Of a stretch of 64,000 nucleotides of DNA, positions 18,139-28,579 are shown in pieces. The stretch lies in contig NZ_CP031716.1 in assembly GCF_001696605.3 (NCBI RefSeq), forward strand, positions 1,488,001 to 1,552,000. Reading direction: 5' to 3'. Below the pieces are notes generated by a model. The model worked only from the letters and a program-made list of their open reading frames with translations, made no database searches and had not been told where the DNA came from. A program made the translations under genes and the position numbers. Origin of the DNA: Acinetobacter wuhouensis (lineage in GTDB: Bacteria; Pseudomonadota; Gammaproteobacteria; Pseudomonadales; Moraxellaceae). How positions within the stretch are numbered: position 1 is the first letter of the stretch; the number at the start of each line of letters is the position of its first letter.

Positions 18139-18786
18139 TCATGGTTTAATAGTAGTTGCCATTTGCTCTAAACGCAAAAGTGCTTTGAGGATTTCTTTGC
18201 GATTTCGTGCGGATTTTATCCAAGCAGGGAGGCGAGAGTAATAACTTGAATTGCCTGTATTTTGTGTGCGTTCTCTTAAATTGGCTTCTACAAAAGCCTT
18301 TAAATCTGTTAATTGCTTTTGATTATAGACAAATAAGTCACCCCAACGTGTTGGTGTTTTTAAATATAAATCTAAGCCAAATTTTGTGTATCCTAATTGT
18401 TTGTCATACTCAAAATGAATTGTATATTCTTCAAATTGTGTGAAGTGATGACAATATGTACATTGTTGCTCAATATATTTAGGAAGAGAACCAGAATTTA
18501 CTAGTTTTTCTTTTGGATAAAGCCATTGTCCACCACATTTACGACAACGACCATCAGCTCTAGCGTAGTAATATCCATTTTCAGTATTTTGCTTTGAGCC
18601 ATTCAAAGTATATAAGCAATTCTTACATGTAAAACTGAAATGACCCTCTGTAAAATATTGAGTTTGACCGTCACAGGGGCTGTACGAAAGGACACTTGGT
18701 AATTTACATTGAGGGCAAATAACATCCTGATTTGATAAATAGTACTCATAGTTTGTTATTCCATGATCTAAATGACGTTTATTCAT
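18139..18786 (-). CDS. Unrecognised multi-zinc-ribbon protein
   Basis: A 215-residue cytoplasmic protein with four Cys-X2-Cys knuckles: CPQC (near 24), CKNC (near 54), CRKC (near 81) and CTYC (near 109), enough for two zinc ribbons. The C-terminal half is basic and helical (SARNRKEILKALLRLEQMA). Its ATG shares one base with the dgt TGA stop, so translation is probably coupled to dgt, and ruvA follows 22 nt later. The context suggests a nucleic-acid role, but the family is not one I can name. Confidence 0.8.
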   Translation of the reverse strand: MNKRHLDHGITNYEYYLSNQDVICPQCKLPSVLSYSPCDGQTQYFTEGHFSFTCKNCLYTLNGSKQNTENGYYYARADGRCRKCGGQWLYPKEKLVNSGSLPKYIEQQCTYCHHFTQFEEYTIHFEYDKQLGYTKFGLDLYLKTPTRWGDLFVYNQKQLTDLKAFVEANLRERTQNTGNSSYYSRLPAWIKSARNRKEILKALLRLEQMATTIKP

Positions 18787-20126
18787 CAGAAAAAACCAAC
18801 CTTATTACCCTGTAACTCTTGCGCCAAGTTATAGGCTTGATGATCTGAAAATTTACTGACAATATCTAAGACTTGCATAATATTGTCATAATGATCATCA
18901 CTAAAACGTGCTCCAAAACGCTCCAAAATCGACATTAAACGACCATCTTTAAAGCTTAGGGTTTTATTCGGTGTAGTCAATGGAATAAAAGCATCTAAAA
19001 TATGTTGTAAACTTTGATGGGCGATAATTTCCAAACCTGACTTTTGCGGATGCTCAAAGATTTTTTCACGTGCTAGGTTTTTCGCACGATCGATACCAAT
19101 CTCAATATCTTCTGAGCAATATTGCAGTAACGAACCTTTGAGTTGACCTGATAAAATTTGAAAATGCTGTTTGGCAAATGCGGTGGTGACCTCATCTACA
19201 AGGCGTTTCATTACACGCCCACGCAAAGCCGCAATTTTTTGTTGCCACGTGGTATAAGGCATATTCAGTTCAGCAGGAATACCAAAATCACCTAGTAAAT
19301 CTAGGAAAATCGGTTCAACTTCTTCATAAGTCAGCATATTTAAAATAATGCCATCTTCAAGATCGATTAGCGCATAACAAATATCATCTGCTGCTTCGAG
19401 TAAATAAGTCAAAGGGTGACGACACCAATGATCTTCGCCTAACTGAATTAACCCTAATTGAGTGGCAATTTGTCGAAGAATATCTTTTTCCGCTTGATAG
19501 CAACCAAACTTGGCACGTTTACTTGCTGGCGTATCACCTTGGGATTCGATGGTTTTTGATAACCATGGGTACTTTAAGTAAGCCCCTAACGTTGCGTAAG
19601 TAAGGCGCATTCCGCCATCATTGGGATGATAATCAATTTTGGTGAGTAGTCTTAGACCTTGCGCATTGCCTTCAAATTGGCGGACATCGGCTTGTTGTTC
19701 TGCACTCAAATCTTTTAAAAAATCAGTATGTGAGGCATCGTCAAACCATTCTCGAATCGCATATTCACCTGCATGTCCAAAGGGTGGATTTCCAATATCA
19801 TGCGCCAAACAAGCGGCTTGAATAATTGCCCCAACATCGGCAGGGGAAATCCACATCGGGAGTTCATCTTTGATTTTTTCAGCAGCAAGCATCCCGAGCG
19901 AACGCCCAATACAAGACACTTCGAGGGAATGGGTTAAACGGGTGTGAATACCATCATGTTGTGTGAGCGGATGAACTTGCGTTTTACGATTTAGTTGACG
20001 AAAACTTTGTGAAAATATAATACGGTCATAATCTTTATGAAATGGGCTACGTGCCTGTTCTGTACTTTGCTTTTTACTGCCTAAACGAACTGTGGAGAGC
20101 AGTTCTAACCAACGCATTTGTGTCAT
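18786..20126 (-). CDS. dgt: dGTPase-like dNTP triphosphohydrolase
   Basis: An HD-domain enzyme that splits dNTPs to nucleoside and triphosphate. The 446-residue protein shows the metal-binding set: the His of TRLTHSLEVS (near 62), the HD of CLAHDIGNPPFGHAGE (near 113), and the downstream Asp in EAADDICYALIDLEDG. The length fits the Dgt-like group rather than the longer E. coli enzyme. The start is MTQMRWLELL; ATG 20117 is an alternative. It heads a cluster with the zinc-ribbon gene, ruvA and ruvB. Confidence 0.93.
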   Translation of the reverse strand: MTQMRWLELLSTVRLGSKKQSTEQARSPFHKDYDRIIFSQSFRQLNRKTQVHPLTQHDGIHTRLTHSLEVSCIGRSLGMLAAEKIKDELPMWISPADVGAIIQAACLAHDIGNPPFGHAGEYAIREWFDDASHTDFLKDLSAEQQADVRQFEGNAQGLRLLTKIDYHPNDGGMRLTYATLGAYLKYPWLSKTIESQGDTPASKRAKFGCYQAEKDILRQIATQLGLIQLGEDHWCRHPLTYLLEAADDICYALIDLEDGIILNMLTYEEVEPIFLDLLGDFGIPAELNMPYTTWQQKIAALRGRVMKRLVDEVTTAFAKQHFQILSGQLKGSLLQYCSEDIEIGIDRAKNLAREKIFEHPQKSGLEIIAHQSLQHILDAFIPLTTPNKTLSFKDGRLMSILERFGARFSDDHYDNIMQVLDIVSKFSDHQAYNLAQELQGNKVGFF

Positions 20127-20269
20127 TTATCGTTATTCACCTATTACTTATTTGCATCATGCCAAATTAATTGAGAATGTACTAGAGTAGGGCGACATAA
20201 GTTGACGAATTAAATCATGTGTTTGGAATGATGGTTCAATTTTAAAAATGAAGATTTGAAAATAAATAA

Positions 20270-20309
20270 TAAGCAAAATTTAAATCAATCGGTGTTTAAA
20301 TCTTGCTTA
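20270..20309 (-). terminator. Probable terminator of the 67-residue gene
   Basis: A long, slightly imperfect stem (TAAGCAA-ATTTAAA / TTTAAAT-TTGCTTA with one mismatch) ends in an AT-rich tail on the minus strand, 20 bp past the stop at 20329. Confidence 0.5.
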
Positions 20310-20328
20310 TTGACAATAAAACAGTCGC

Positions 20329-20532
20329 TTATGATTCATTTATTGATGTTTGGACTGTTTCAGATTCGAGCATACATTTCAGAGTACAATAGCTTTGGTC
20401 TGAATATGTGGCTAAAGGGCCATCATAATTTGGGTCAAGTTCGTTTGCATTTACAAGTTCTTTGCAAGTCGTACAACGCTCAAGCGTTAATGTTGAAGTT
20501 TCGTCCAAAGTAGATGATATTGTGTCTGACAT
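20329..20532 (-). CDS. Small 67-residue protein with paired cysteines
   Basis: A short acidic protein (MSDTISSTLDETSTL) with CTTC near residue 20 and a second cysteine pair (SYCTLKC) near residue 50, a spacing that suggests one zinc ribbon. ATG 20532 is chosen because the upstream in-frame extension to 20565 has no ribosome-binding site and unlikely composition. It stands alone between dgt and a divergent unit. Function is unknown. Confidence 0.65.
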   Translation of the reverse strand: MSDTISSTLDETSTLTLERCTTCKELVNANELDPNYDGPLATYSDQSYCTLKCMLESETVQTSINES

Positions 20533-20767
20533 ATAGCAACGCTCTTGATGTGAATTAAAACACATAAATATAATATGGGTTTATTGTATGTCTAAATGAA
20601 ATAAAAGTGTTATAAAAATGAATATTTAAGGAAAATATGATTATTAATTAGTCTATTAATTTTAATATATGGGTTTAAAATAAGATAAATTAGTGATTTA
20701 AAAATAGTCTAAGCTGATGTTCACATAAGTAAATTAAAACCATGTAAAAGCAAAATTGGAGAAAAAT

Positions 20768-21355
20768 TTGCAGGAAAATAACAATCAAGATCAAGAAGAA
20801 AAATTTGATTACAAGTTAGAAATAAAAGCACATTTCTTCGCTTATGGAATTTGGATTGTTGTCGGTTTATTTCTCTATGGTTTTATTCAGTTTTTATCAC
20901 TGTTTGAACCTAAAACTCGTTTGAAATATGCAGATGTGACTGTGGAGGAACGACTTCGCAATTCACCTAAAATTTTTAGTTATTTCAATGATCAAGCACA
21001 ACTCATTTTTGCTGAAAAGTTAGCACCGTTTAAATATGATGATATCTCATGGGTACCTCAGAAAATGCCTTATAAACTGTTCCAATTTGAAATATCAGAC
21101 ATTGAGTTAAAACAGCAACAATTTGAAGAAATTTATATTTCAAAGTTAAAGGAAAATGGTTGGGAACGAATCCCAGATACTCAGGAGTCAATGTACTACT
21201 TAGGCTCAGCAGATTATAGCTTTATGGATCAATATGGTCATCGAATTTTTATTTATCAACCGATTCATAACTTAGAAAATCCACATTATTGGAAAATTTC
21301 AATGGTTGAAAATTCAGGAATATATGAATATAACAAGACTTTGGTAAAACACTGA
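20768..21355 (+). CDS. Unrecognised single-pass membrane protein
   Basis: A protein of about 195 residues with a charged cytoplasmic N-terminus (MQENNNQDQEEKFDY), one membrane helix (FFAYGIWIVVGLFLYGFIQF) and an extracytoplasmic domain of about 140 residues. TTGGAGAA at 20756-20763 is a good ribosome-binding site 6 nt before the TTG at 20768, so a TTG start is proposed there; no ATG or GTG suits. The following gene is a lipoprotein 16 nt downstream, so the two probably form an envelope pair. Family not recognised. Confidence 0.7.
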   Translation: MQENNNQDQEEKFDYKLEIKAHFFAYGIWIVVGLFLYGFIQFLSLFEPKTRLKYADVTVEERLRNSPKIFSYFNDQAQLIFAEKLAPFKYDDISWVPQKMPYKLFQFEISDIELKQQQFEEIYISKLKENGWERIPDTQESMYYLGSADYSFMDQYGHRIFIYQPIHNLENPHYWKISMVENSGIYEYNKTLVKH

Positions 21356-21371
21356 AAATTCAAAAGGTAAT

Positions 21372-22109
21372 ATGACTAAAAAATTAGTATTGATGAGCGC
21401 ACTTCTTTTATCCGCTTGTAGTCAATCTGAGCAAAAACAGCTTAATTCAAAGCCAGACGCTGAAACACAGAACAAGGCTGAAAAAGAGCATTCTCAAATT
21501 GAAGAAAGTATTCCTGCAAAACCTGAAACACTAGATTTGCCTATAGCGACTTTTGCATTTCAAACCGATGGCGATCAGATTATTCCTAAAAATTGTGTTT
21601 GGACGGATGATGCTCATGCAGAAGGGAAAAGTTATTGGGCAATTTCAGCAAGTAGTGAAATCAATGGTAAATCTGAGTTTAGTAAAGAAGACCTTCAAGT
21701 CGAAAAAGTGAAACTCGGGCAAGCAGTTAAAAATTGTCAAAGTGGTTTCGCTACTGAAACTCAAAAATACGCTTATGCCATCAGTCGCGAGGGAGATTTA
21801 ATTAACTTTATTGCCCTTAAATCAGATCGACTCATTCAAAATAAAGATCATCGTTACAGTATTGACCTGAATAAAAATGGCAAAGCTGAAAAAGTGTATG
21901 TCTGTTACAACACGGAAAGTTTAGATGCATTTTTTATAGATTCATCAACTAAGCATCCTGATCTACATCATGTCAATGTTCAGCTTTCATTTAGTATTGA
22001 CGGTGGAATAGAAGAAGATATTTCTTGTGGTGATGTGTTTTATAAAAAGAGTGGCATCATTGCCAAAGAAAACGCACAGACAGGTGAATTCAGCTATTCA
22101 GTCAAGTAA
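21372..22109 (+). CDS. Unrecognised lipoprotein
   Basis: A 245-residue protein starting with a lipoprotein signal (MTKKLVLMSALLLSACSQSE, lipid Cys16 in the LSAC box). A charged linker rich in Glu/Lys/Gln follows (about residues 20-55), then a globular domain with two well-spaced cysteines (NCVW and NCQSGF) and two more near VCYN and ISCGDVFY that may form disulphides. It is probably anchored in the outer membrane. It is co-directional with the membrane protein 16 nt upstream. Function is unknown. Confidence 0.8.
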   Translation: MTKKLVLMSALLLSACSQSEQKQLNSKPDAETQNKAEKEHSQIEESIPAKPETLDLPIATFAFQTDGDQIIPKNCVWTDDAHAEGKSYWAISASSEINGKSEFSKEDLQVEKVKLGQAVKNCQSGFATETQKYAYAISREGDLINFIALKSDRLIQNKDHRYSIDLNKNGKAEKVYVCYNTESLDAFFIDSSTKHPDLHHVNVQLSFSIDGGIEEDISCGDVFYKKSGIIAKENAQTGEFSYSVK

Positions 22110-22294
22110 ATCAATTGTTACGAATCATGTTTGAATTTGAAAGTCAAAGTAAATAGAGCATTTTAAACGAAGAAAACTTAATTTTTTAAGTCAGAGATGA
22201 CTAGCTCAAAACTTGCTTTCACAGTAGAATATGCGCTCTCTTCAAGTCACATTGCGGTAGGTTGTCTAGACCTGCCCGTGGAGCCAAAAACAGC

Positions 22295-25200
22295 ATGTTT
22301 ATCGTTGCCGGTGCACCTGCACACTCTTCTTTTAAGCAAACACAACTATTAGCACGCCTTGCGTCAATCAGTTCTGTTCAATCAATAGAAAGCCAATGGG
22401 TTTACCTTTTCGACCAAGCGCTCAACGAGCAACAACAGCAATCTGCTTTACAGCTTTTAAACGATGGCGCATCGTTTGAAGTTCGCAAAGCTGCAAGTGA
22501 CGAAGTCCAGATTTTAGTGACACCTCGTGTCGGTACAATTTCGCCGTGGTCATCTAAGGCAACTGATATTTTTGCCAACTGTAATACGCCTGTACACCGC
22601 CTAGAACGCGGTGTTTTGTTTACTTTAAAGGGTATTTCTGACGTATCTGATGAAGTTAAACAGGTTTTACATGACCGTATGACGGAAAGTGTTTTCAATC
22701 AGATTGATGACGCTGCTGCATTATTCTCTGAAACTGCACCAAAACCTTTAAATTCAATTGATATTTTAGGTCAGGGCAAAGATGCACTGGTGAAAGCAAA
22801 CTCTGAGTTTGGTTTTGCGTTGTCTGATGAAGAAATTGATTATTTAGTTGCGGCATTTAATAAACTGGGTCGTAACCCACACGACATCGAACTGATGATG
22901 TTTGCTCAGGCAAACTCTGAACATTGCCGCCATAAGATCTTTGGTTCTGAATGGACAATTGATGGCGAAGTTCAGCCATTGTCTTTGTTCCAGATGATTA
23001 AAAATACCTATAAAGAATCTCCAACAGACGTATTGTCAGCATATAAAGACAACGCATCTGTAATCGTGGGCTTTGATACACAACGTTTCTATCCGAAAAA
23101 AGACGAAGCGACAGGTCACCACGTTTATAAATACAAGAGTCAAGCCGCTCACATTCTGATGAAAGTGGAAACCCATAACCATCCAACAGCGATTGCACCA
23201 TTTGCAGGTGCAGCGACAGGTTCAGGCGGTGAAATCCGTGATGAAGGCGCAACAGGTCGTGGTGGTAAACCAAAAGCAGGTTTAACAGGTTTCACAGTTT
23301 CTAACTTAAATATCCCAGGTTTTGAACAGCCTTGGGAAGACAACTACGGCAAACCATCACGTATGGCTTCACCTTTACAGATCATGATTGATGGTCCTTT
23401 AGGTGGTGCAGCGTTTAATAACGAATTTGGTCGTCCTGCGTTGAATGGTTATTTCCGTACATTTGAACAGAATGTAAATGGTGATGTGAAAGGTTTCCAT
23501 AAACCGATCATGATCGCAGGTGGTTACGGCAACATCCGTCCTGACCATGTTGAAAAAGATGCGATTCAACCAGGTGACTTACTGATCGTTCTCGGTGGTC
23601 CTGCAATGCTCATCGGCTTAGGTGGTGGCGCAGCGTCTTCTGTAGACAGTGGTAAATTAGGCGAAAATCTTGATTTTGCTTCAGTTCAACGTGAAAACCC
23701 AGAAATGGAACGCCGTTGTCAGGAAGTGATCGATGCCTGCTGGCGCATGGAAGACTTCAACCCAATCGTATCTGTACATGATGTGGGTGCGGGTGGTATT
23801 TCCAATGCAATGCCTGAACTTGTTAATGATCACGAGTTAGGCGCAATCCTTGATCTTCGTAAGATTCCATCCTTAGAGCCAGGTATGTCTCCAATGGAGA
23901 TCTGGTCAAACGAAGCACAGGAACGTTATGTCCTTGCGATCAAACCAGAATCTTTAGAATTATTTGAATCCATCTGTGCGCGTGAACGTTGCCCATTTGC
24001 TGTTCTTGGTGAAGCAACTGAAGCACGTCAGTTGACTGTTAACGATCCATTGTTTGATAACAAAGCTGTGGATATGCCAATGCAGGTGATGCTTGGTGGT
24101 ACACCTCGCATGAGCCGTTCATACGAAACAATTGAACGTAAAGGCGATGATTTTACTGCGGCTCAAGTAACTGATTTAAAAGATGCGATTTTCCGTGTCT
24201 TAAAAAATCCAACGGTTGCGTCTAAATCATTCCTGATCACCATTGGTGACCGTTCGATTACAGGAATGGTTGCACGTGATCAGATGGTGGGTCGCTGGCA
24301 GGTTCCAGTGGCAGATGCTGCTGTAACAACCACTAGCTTACAAGGCTATACAGGTGAAGCAATGGCAATGGGTGAACGTCCACCTGTGGCATTGTTGAAT
24401 CCTGCTGCTTCAGCTCGTTTATCAGTTGCTGAATCTATTTCTAACATTATGTGTGCCAATATCGAACAGATCAGTGACATTAAACTGTCTGCAAACTGGA
24501 TGGCAGCTGCGGGTCAGAAAGGTGAAGATCAGGCATTATTCGAGGGCGTAAAAGCCATCGGTATGGAAATGTGTCCTGCACTCGGCATCGCAATTCCAGT
24601 GGGTAAAGACTCATTGTCAATGCGTACCACTTGGAATGACGAAGGCGAAGACAAATCTGTAACTTCTCCAATGTCTGGCGTGATCACTGCATTTGCACCT
24701 GTTTTAGATGTACGTAAAACATTGACACCTGAACTGAAAAATGAAGATTCAGTACTGGTTCGCATTGATTTATCTAAAGGTCAGTTCCGTTTAGGTGGTT
24801 CGATCCTTGCACAGGTTTATAAGGCAATCGGTTCAGTGACACCTGACGTAGACAGTTTTGACGATTTCAAAGCATTCTTTGCACTGGTTCAGGACTGGAA
24901 CAACCGTGGCTTGATCAAAGCGTACCATGACATCGGTGATGGTGGTTTACTTGCGACAGTTGCTGAAATGATGTTTGCTTCACGCTTAGGTGTAGCACTT
25001 GAAAATAAATCGACTGAAAGCTTATTTGCAGAAGAAATTGGTGCAGTATTGCAGATTTCTAAAGCAGATTGGGTAACTCTGGCAGACGAAGTTGCTGCTT
25101 CAAGCTTGAAAGATGCGATTGCTGTTGTCGGTACAGTGAATGATTCAGACACGTTATCTGTGAATGGTTTAGTGCTTGAACGTGCTGAATTACAACAGGC

Positions 25201-26131
25201 GTGGACTGAAGTTTCTCATCAGATCCAGCGCTTACGTGATAATGTTGAAACAGCTGATTCTGAATATTCATTGATTACTGATAAAAACCATAAAGGTATT
25301 ATTGCCTTACCAACATTCGATTTGAATGAACCTGTAGAAGCGCCGTATATCAATGAACGTCGTCCGAACATGATGATTTTACGTGAACAAGGCGTAAACG
25401 GTCATGTGGAAATGGCTGCGGCATTCGACAAAGTTGGCTTTAACACTGTCGATGTTCACATGAGCGATTTACTCTCAGGTCGTATTGATTTAGATGACTT
25501 TGAAGGTTTAGTGGCGTGTGGTGGTTTCTCTTACGGTGATGTATTAGGTGCAGGTGGTGGTTGGGCTAAATCAGTCTTGTTCAATCCAAAACTACGTGAT
25601 CAGTTTGAAAAATTCTTTAACCGTGACAATACCTTCTCTGTTGGTATCTGTAATGGTTGTCAGATGCTTGCACAGCTTGCTCCACTGATTCCAGGTGCTG
25701 ATAACTGGCCTCGTTTCCGTCGTAATACGTCTGAAATGTTTGAAGCGCGTGTTGTGAACGTTAAAGTTGAAAAATCTCCATCTATTCTTTTAGAAGGTAT
25801 GGAAGGTTCAATTTTACCAATCGCAGTAGCACATGGTGAAGGTCGTGCTGATACTACTGCTGAGAACTTTGCATCGTTGAATGCAGGTAATCAGGTGATC
25901 TTACGTTATGTAGACAGTCAGGGTAATGCAACTCAACAGTATCCGATGAACCCGAATGGTTCGCCTGAGGCGATTTCTGGTGTGACGTCGAAAGATGGTC
26001 GCGCAACGATTATGATGCCGCATCCTGAGCGTAACTTCCGTGCAATTCAGCATTCTTGGAAACCTGAGGAATGGACTGAAGATGGTGCATGGTTACGTAT
26101 GTTCCGTAATGCACGTAAGTTTATTGGTTGA
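22295..26131 (+). CDS. purL: Phosphoribosylformylglycinamidine synthase, single-chain type
   Basis: The fourth step of purine synthesis: FGAR plus glutamine and ATP gives FGAM. The 1,278-residue protein is the large proteobacterial form. It has an N-terminal PurS-like domain, the FGAM synthetase core ([39 protein letters not shown], and the second half with [18 protein letters not shown]), and a C-terminal glutaminase domain with Cys in GICNGCQML and the His-Glu of [11 protein letters not shown] 22295 ([13 protein letters not shown]) is chosen over 22262 because the family starts there and GGAG lies 11 nt upstream. It is transcribed alone, with a strong terminator. Confidence 0.98.
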   Translation: MFIVAGAPAHSSFKQTQLLARLASISSVQSIESQWVYLFDQALNEQQQQSALQLLNDGASFEVRKAASDEVQILVTPRVGTISPWSSKATDIFANCNTPVHRLERGVLFTLKGISDVSDEVKQVLHDRMTESVFNQIDDAAALFSETAPKPLNSIDILGQGKDALVKANSEFGFALSDEEIDYLVAAFNKLGRNPHDIELMMFAQANSEHCRHKIFGSEWTIDGEVQPLSLFQMIKNTYKESPTDVLSAYKDNASVIVGFDTQRFYPKKDEATGHHVYKYKSQAAHILMKVETHNHPTAIAPFAGAATGSGGEIRDEGATGRGGKPKAGLTGFTVSNLNIPGFEQPWEDNYGKPSRMASPLQIMIDGPLGGAAFNNEFGRPALNGYFRTFEQNVNGDVKGFHKPIMIAGGYGNIRPDHVEKDAIQPGDLLIVLGGPAMLIGLGGGAASSVDSGKLGENLDFASVQRENPEMERRCQEVIDACWRMEDFNPIVSVHDVGAGGISNAMPELVNDHELGAILDLRKIPSLEPGMSPMEIWSNEAQERYVLAIKPESLELFESICARERCPFAVLGEATEARQLTVNDPLFDNKAVDMPMQVMLGGTPRMSRSYETIERKGDDFTAAQVTDLKDAIFRVLKNPTVASKSFLITIGDRSITGMVARDQMVGRWQVPVADAAVTTTSLQGYTGEAMAMGERPPVALLNPAASARLSVAESISNIMCANIEQISDIKLSANWMAAAGQKGEDQALFEGVKAIGMEMCPALGIAIPVGKDSLSMRTTWNDEGEDKSVTSPMSGVITAFAPVLDVRKTLTPELKNEDSVLVRIDLSKGQFRLGGSILAQVYKAIGSVTPDVDSFDDFKAFFALVQDWNNRGLIKAYHDIGDGGLLATVAEMMFASRLGVALENKSTESLFAEEIGAVLQISKADWVTLADEVAASSLKDAIAVVGTVNDSDTLSVNGLVLERAELQQAWTEVSHQIQRLRDNVETADSEYSLITDKNHKGIIALPTFDLNEPVEAPYINERRPNMMILREQGVNGHVEMAAAFDKVGFNTVDVHMSDLLSGRIDLDDFEGLVACGGFSYGDVLGAGGGWAKSVLFNPKLRDQFEKFFNRDNTFSVGICNGCQMLAQLAPLIPGADNWPRFRRNTSEMFEARVVNVKVEKSPSILLEGMEGSILPIAVAHGEGRADTTAENFASLNAGNQVILRYVDSQGNATQQYPMNPNGSPEAISGVTSKDGRATIMMPHPERNFRAIQHSWKPEEWTEDGAWLRMFRNARKFIG

Positions 26132-26143
26132 ATTTGACCGAAT

Positions 26144-26171
26144 AAAAAAACCACCTTAAGGTGGTTTTTTT
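26144..26171 (+). terminator. purL terminator
   Basis: A perfect self-complementary hairpin centred on CCACCTTAAGGTGG with flanking A and T runs, 12 bp after the purL stop. Confidence 0.92.
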
Positions 26172-26216
26172 ATTTTTAAAATTATATATTTATTTAAAAT
26201 TTATGAAAAATTTAAT

Positions 26217-26957
26217 ATGGACAACCGAGAAAAAATTCTTAAAGTAGAAAGTATGCAAAACTTACTTATTGCTCATGCTACTGGAAGTAATGAAAACAGT
26301 TCAGAGTATGAAACATTGAGATTTTATTTACTTAAGGAATTAGACGTTAAGGGTTTATTACCAAAATATGTGATGACTTGCAGAAATTTACAGCAATTTT
26401 GGCAATATATAAAATATGAATATGCAACTTATGGTGAACGCCGTGAGTTTATTTGGAAATCGTTTCAACCCATTTTAGATAAACTTGAATTAAATGATTT
26501 AATTCCATCTGACCAGCTTGTTACGGATATTGTTCATAAGATAGATTCAGAATATATTCACAATATTTGGCAGAAAGCACTAGAAAGAAGATCATCTGAT
26601 CCAGAAGGTGCAATCACATTAGCACGAACACTTTTAGAATCCACATGCAAATATATTCTTGATGAATACAAAGTTGAATATGGAAATTCACCTGATATTA
26701 ATCAACTTTATAGATTAGTAGGAAAGGAATTAAATTTATCACCATCTCAGCATACGGAGCAAACCTTTAAACAAATCTTGGGAGGGTGTACTTCAATAGT
26801 TGAAGGATTAGGTTCTCTAAGAAATAAAGTAGGTGATGCACATGGTCAAGGAAAGAAAAATTTTAAACCATCTGCAAGACATGCAGAATTAGCTGTGAAC
26901 TTGGCAGGCACTATGGCAGTTTTTCTTTTTTCATCGTGGAATTTAAAAAATGAATAA
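26217..26957 (+). CDS. Abi_C-type (abortive infection C-terminal domain) protein
   Basis: A 246-residue soluble protein. The C-terminal 120 residues match my memory of the Abi_C domain: ALTLARTLLESTC-like (here AITLARTLLESTCKYILDE), a central segment ending ILGGCTSIVEGLGSLRN, then KVGDAHGQG and RHAELAVNLAGTMAVFL. In other systems this domain is found in phage-exclusion proteins, usually joined to a catalytic part. Here the N-terminal half (about 1-110) is helical with no recognised enzyme motif. It stands alone right after purL, AT-rich like a late arrival. A defence role is inferred only from the domain name. Confidence 0.8.
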   Translation: MDNREKILKVESMQNLLIAHATGSNENSSEYETLRFYLLKELDVKGLLPKYVMTCRNLQQFWQYIKYEYATYGERREFIWKSFQPILDKLELNDLIPSDQLVTDIVHKIDSEYIHNIWQKALERRSSDPEGAITLARTLLESTCKYILDEYKVEYGNSPDINQLYRLVGKELNLSPSQHTEQTFKQILGGCTSIVEGLGSLRNKVGDAHGQGKKNFKPSARHAELAVNLAGTMAVFLFSSWNLKNE

Positions 26958-27074
26958 ATATTGTTACATTTGAAAACTTGGTTTATTTTTTGCTTCATTT
27001 AAATTGTTCAGATAAGGATAGATTTTTTGCTCCATATCTTATCAATTCAGTGAAGAATAAATGAGGGTGCTAAA

Positions 27075-27200
27075 ATGATAAAAACAGTCAATTATCAGAG
27101 TATAGATCGGGTCGCATTACGCCAAAAAGGTTGGATGTGGTTCTGTGCCATTATGAGCTTGCAAATATTTATTATTTTAACTGCTTATTTTTTTGCATAG
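27075..27200 (+). CDS. Small 41-residue single-pass membrane protein
   Basis: ATG 27075 opens a 41-residue frame that ends with TAG at 27198-27200. The N-terminus is polar (MIKTVNYQSIDRVALRQKG) and the rest is one hydrophobic helix (CAIMSLQIFIILTAYFFA). GAGGGTG lies about 6 nt upstream, and a strong hairpin follows 48 bp later. The combination of ribosome-binding site, topology and terminator supports a real small gene. Function is unknown. Confidence 0.6.
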   Translation: MIKTVNYQSIDRVALRQKGWMWFCAIMSLQIFIILTAYFFA

Positions 27201-27248
27201 ATTTGCTGTTTGGATTGGCAAAAATACAGTTAGGTTTTGTACTTTAAT

Positions 27249-27274
27249 AAAAAACCACCCGAAGGTGGTTTTTA
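27249..27274. terminator. Bidirectional terminator between the small ORF and the symporter gene
   Basis: AAAAACCACC, loop CGAA, GGTGGTTTTT; A and T runs on both sides allow it to act on both strands between convergent genes. Confidence 0.88.
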
Positions 27275-27289
27275 TCTCAAATCCTAAAA

Positions 27290-28579
27290 TTAATGCGTTG
27301 CATCAAAATTATAAGATTTTTGTTTTTCAGTATCGAACTTGCCTTCCCATTTACTAATCACAAGAACAGCAAGTGCATTACCAATCACATTCAACACAGT
27401 ACGCGCCATATCTAAGATACGGTCAATACCTGCAATAAATGCAAGCCCTTCAAGCGGAATATCGACACTACCTAAAGTTGCCAATAACACTACGAAAGAC
27501 ACGCCTGGTACACCAGCGATTCCTTTAGATGTTAGCATAAGCGTAATCACTAAAGTGATTTGTTGACCGATTGATAAGTCGATACCATAAAGCTGTGCAA
27601 TGAAGATCGCAGCAATGCTTTGATAGAGTGTAGAGCCATCTAAGTTAAACGAATAACCGATTGGTACGACAAAACTAGTAATTGACTTCGGTGCACCATA
27701 AGCTTCCATTTTTTCCATCATACGGGGTAAAACGGTTTCAGAGCTCGCAGTTGAGTAGGCGAGGATTAATTCATCTTTTAAGATTTTGATCAGCGTGAAA
27801 ATACTGAATCCACAGAATTTAGCCACAAAACCTAATACGATAAAGATAAAGAATAAGATTGCGCCATAAACCAGAGCAGCGAGTTTGACGAGTGGAACAA
27901 GAGAGCTGAAACCAAAGTTAGCAACAGTTGCAGCGATCAAACCGAATACACCAAAAGGTGCAAACATCATGATCATGTGAGTGACTTTGAACATTGTTTC
28001 AGAAACAGCTTTTAACACATCAATTAAAGGCTGTTTAGTTTCTTTAGCCAAAGAACCTAAACCGATACCAAAAATCACAGCAAAGAAAATAATTGGCAGC
28101 ATGTGCCCATCATTCATTGCTGTAAAAATATTTGGTGGAATTACTGAAAGGATGACATTAATAATGCCATGCGCATGTTCATTGACATCACTATTTGTCT
28201 GTTCGTATTGAGAAATATCAGAAGTGGTCAGTGTAGACATATCAATACCAGCACCAGGCTGGAACACATTCGCAGCAACTAAGCCGACGATAATTGCAAC
28301 TGTAGTAATTACCTCAAAATAAACAATGGTTTTAAAACCAAGTTTACCGACACTTTTACTATCTCCAGCATTGGCAATCCCTAAAATCAGCATGGAAAGC
28401 ACAAGCGGAACGACAATCATCTTAATAAGATTGATGAAAATCTTACCCAATGGTTGTAAGAAATTCGCAACAATATCACCGCGAAGTTCGGGAGTGTTGT
28501 GCAGGAATGCACCAACAAGAATACCTAAGAAGAGCGCAATAACAATTTGCCAAGCGAGGCTAATTTTCATTTTCTTCAT
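27290..28579 (-). CDS. Dicarboxylate/amino acid:cation symporter (DAACS, GltP/DctA-like)
   Basis: An inner-membrane secondary transporter of 429 residues for glutamate/aspartate or C4-dicarboxylates, driven by protons or sodium. It has eight hydrophobic helices and the family hallmarks: the serine-rich AYSTASSETVLPRMM hairpin, PIGYSFNLDGSTLYQSIAAI, and SKGIAGVPGVSFVVLLATLG, ending with the conserved DRILDMARTVLNVIGNALA helix. It sits alone. Which substrate it prefers cannot be read from sequence. Confidence 0.94.
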   Translation of the reverse strand: MKKMKISLAWQIVIALFLGILVGAFLHNTPELRGDIVANFLQPLGKIFINLIKMIVVPLVLSMLILGIANAGDSKSVGKLGFKTIVYFEVITTVAIIVGLVAANVFQPGAGIDMSTLTTSDISQYEQTNSDVNEHAHGIINVILSVIPPNIFTAMNDGHMLPIIFFAVIFGIGLGSLAKETKQPLIDVLKAVSETMFKVTHMIMMFAPFGVFGLIAATVANFGFSSLVPLVKLAALVYGAILFFIFIVLGFVAKFCGFSIFTLIKILKDELILAYSTASSETVLPRMMEKMEAYGAPKSITSFVVPIGYSFNLDGSTLYQSIAAIFIAQLYGIDLSIGQQITLVITLMLTSKGIAGVPGVSFVVLLATLGSVDIPLEGLAFIAGIDRILDMARTVLNVIGNALAVLVISKWEGKFDTEKQKSYNFDATH

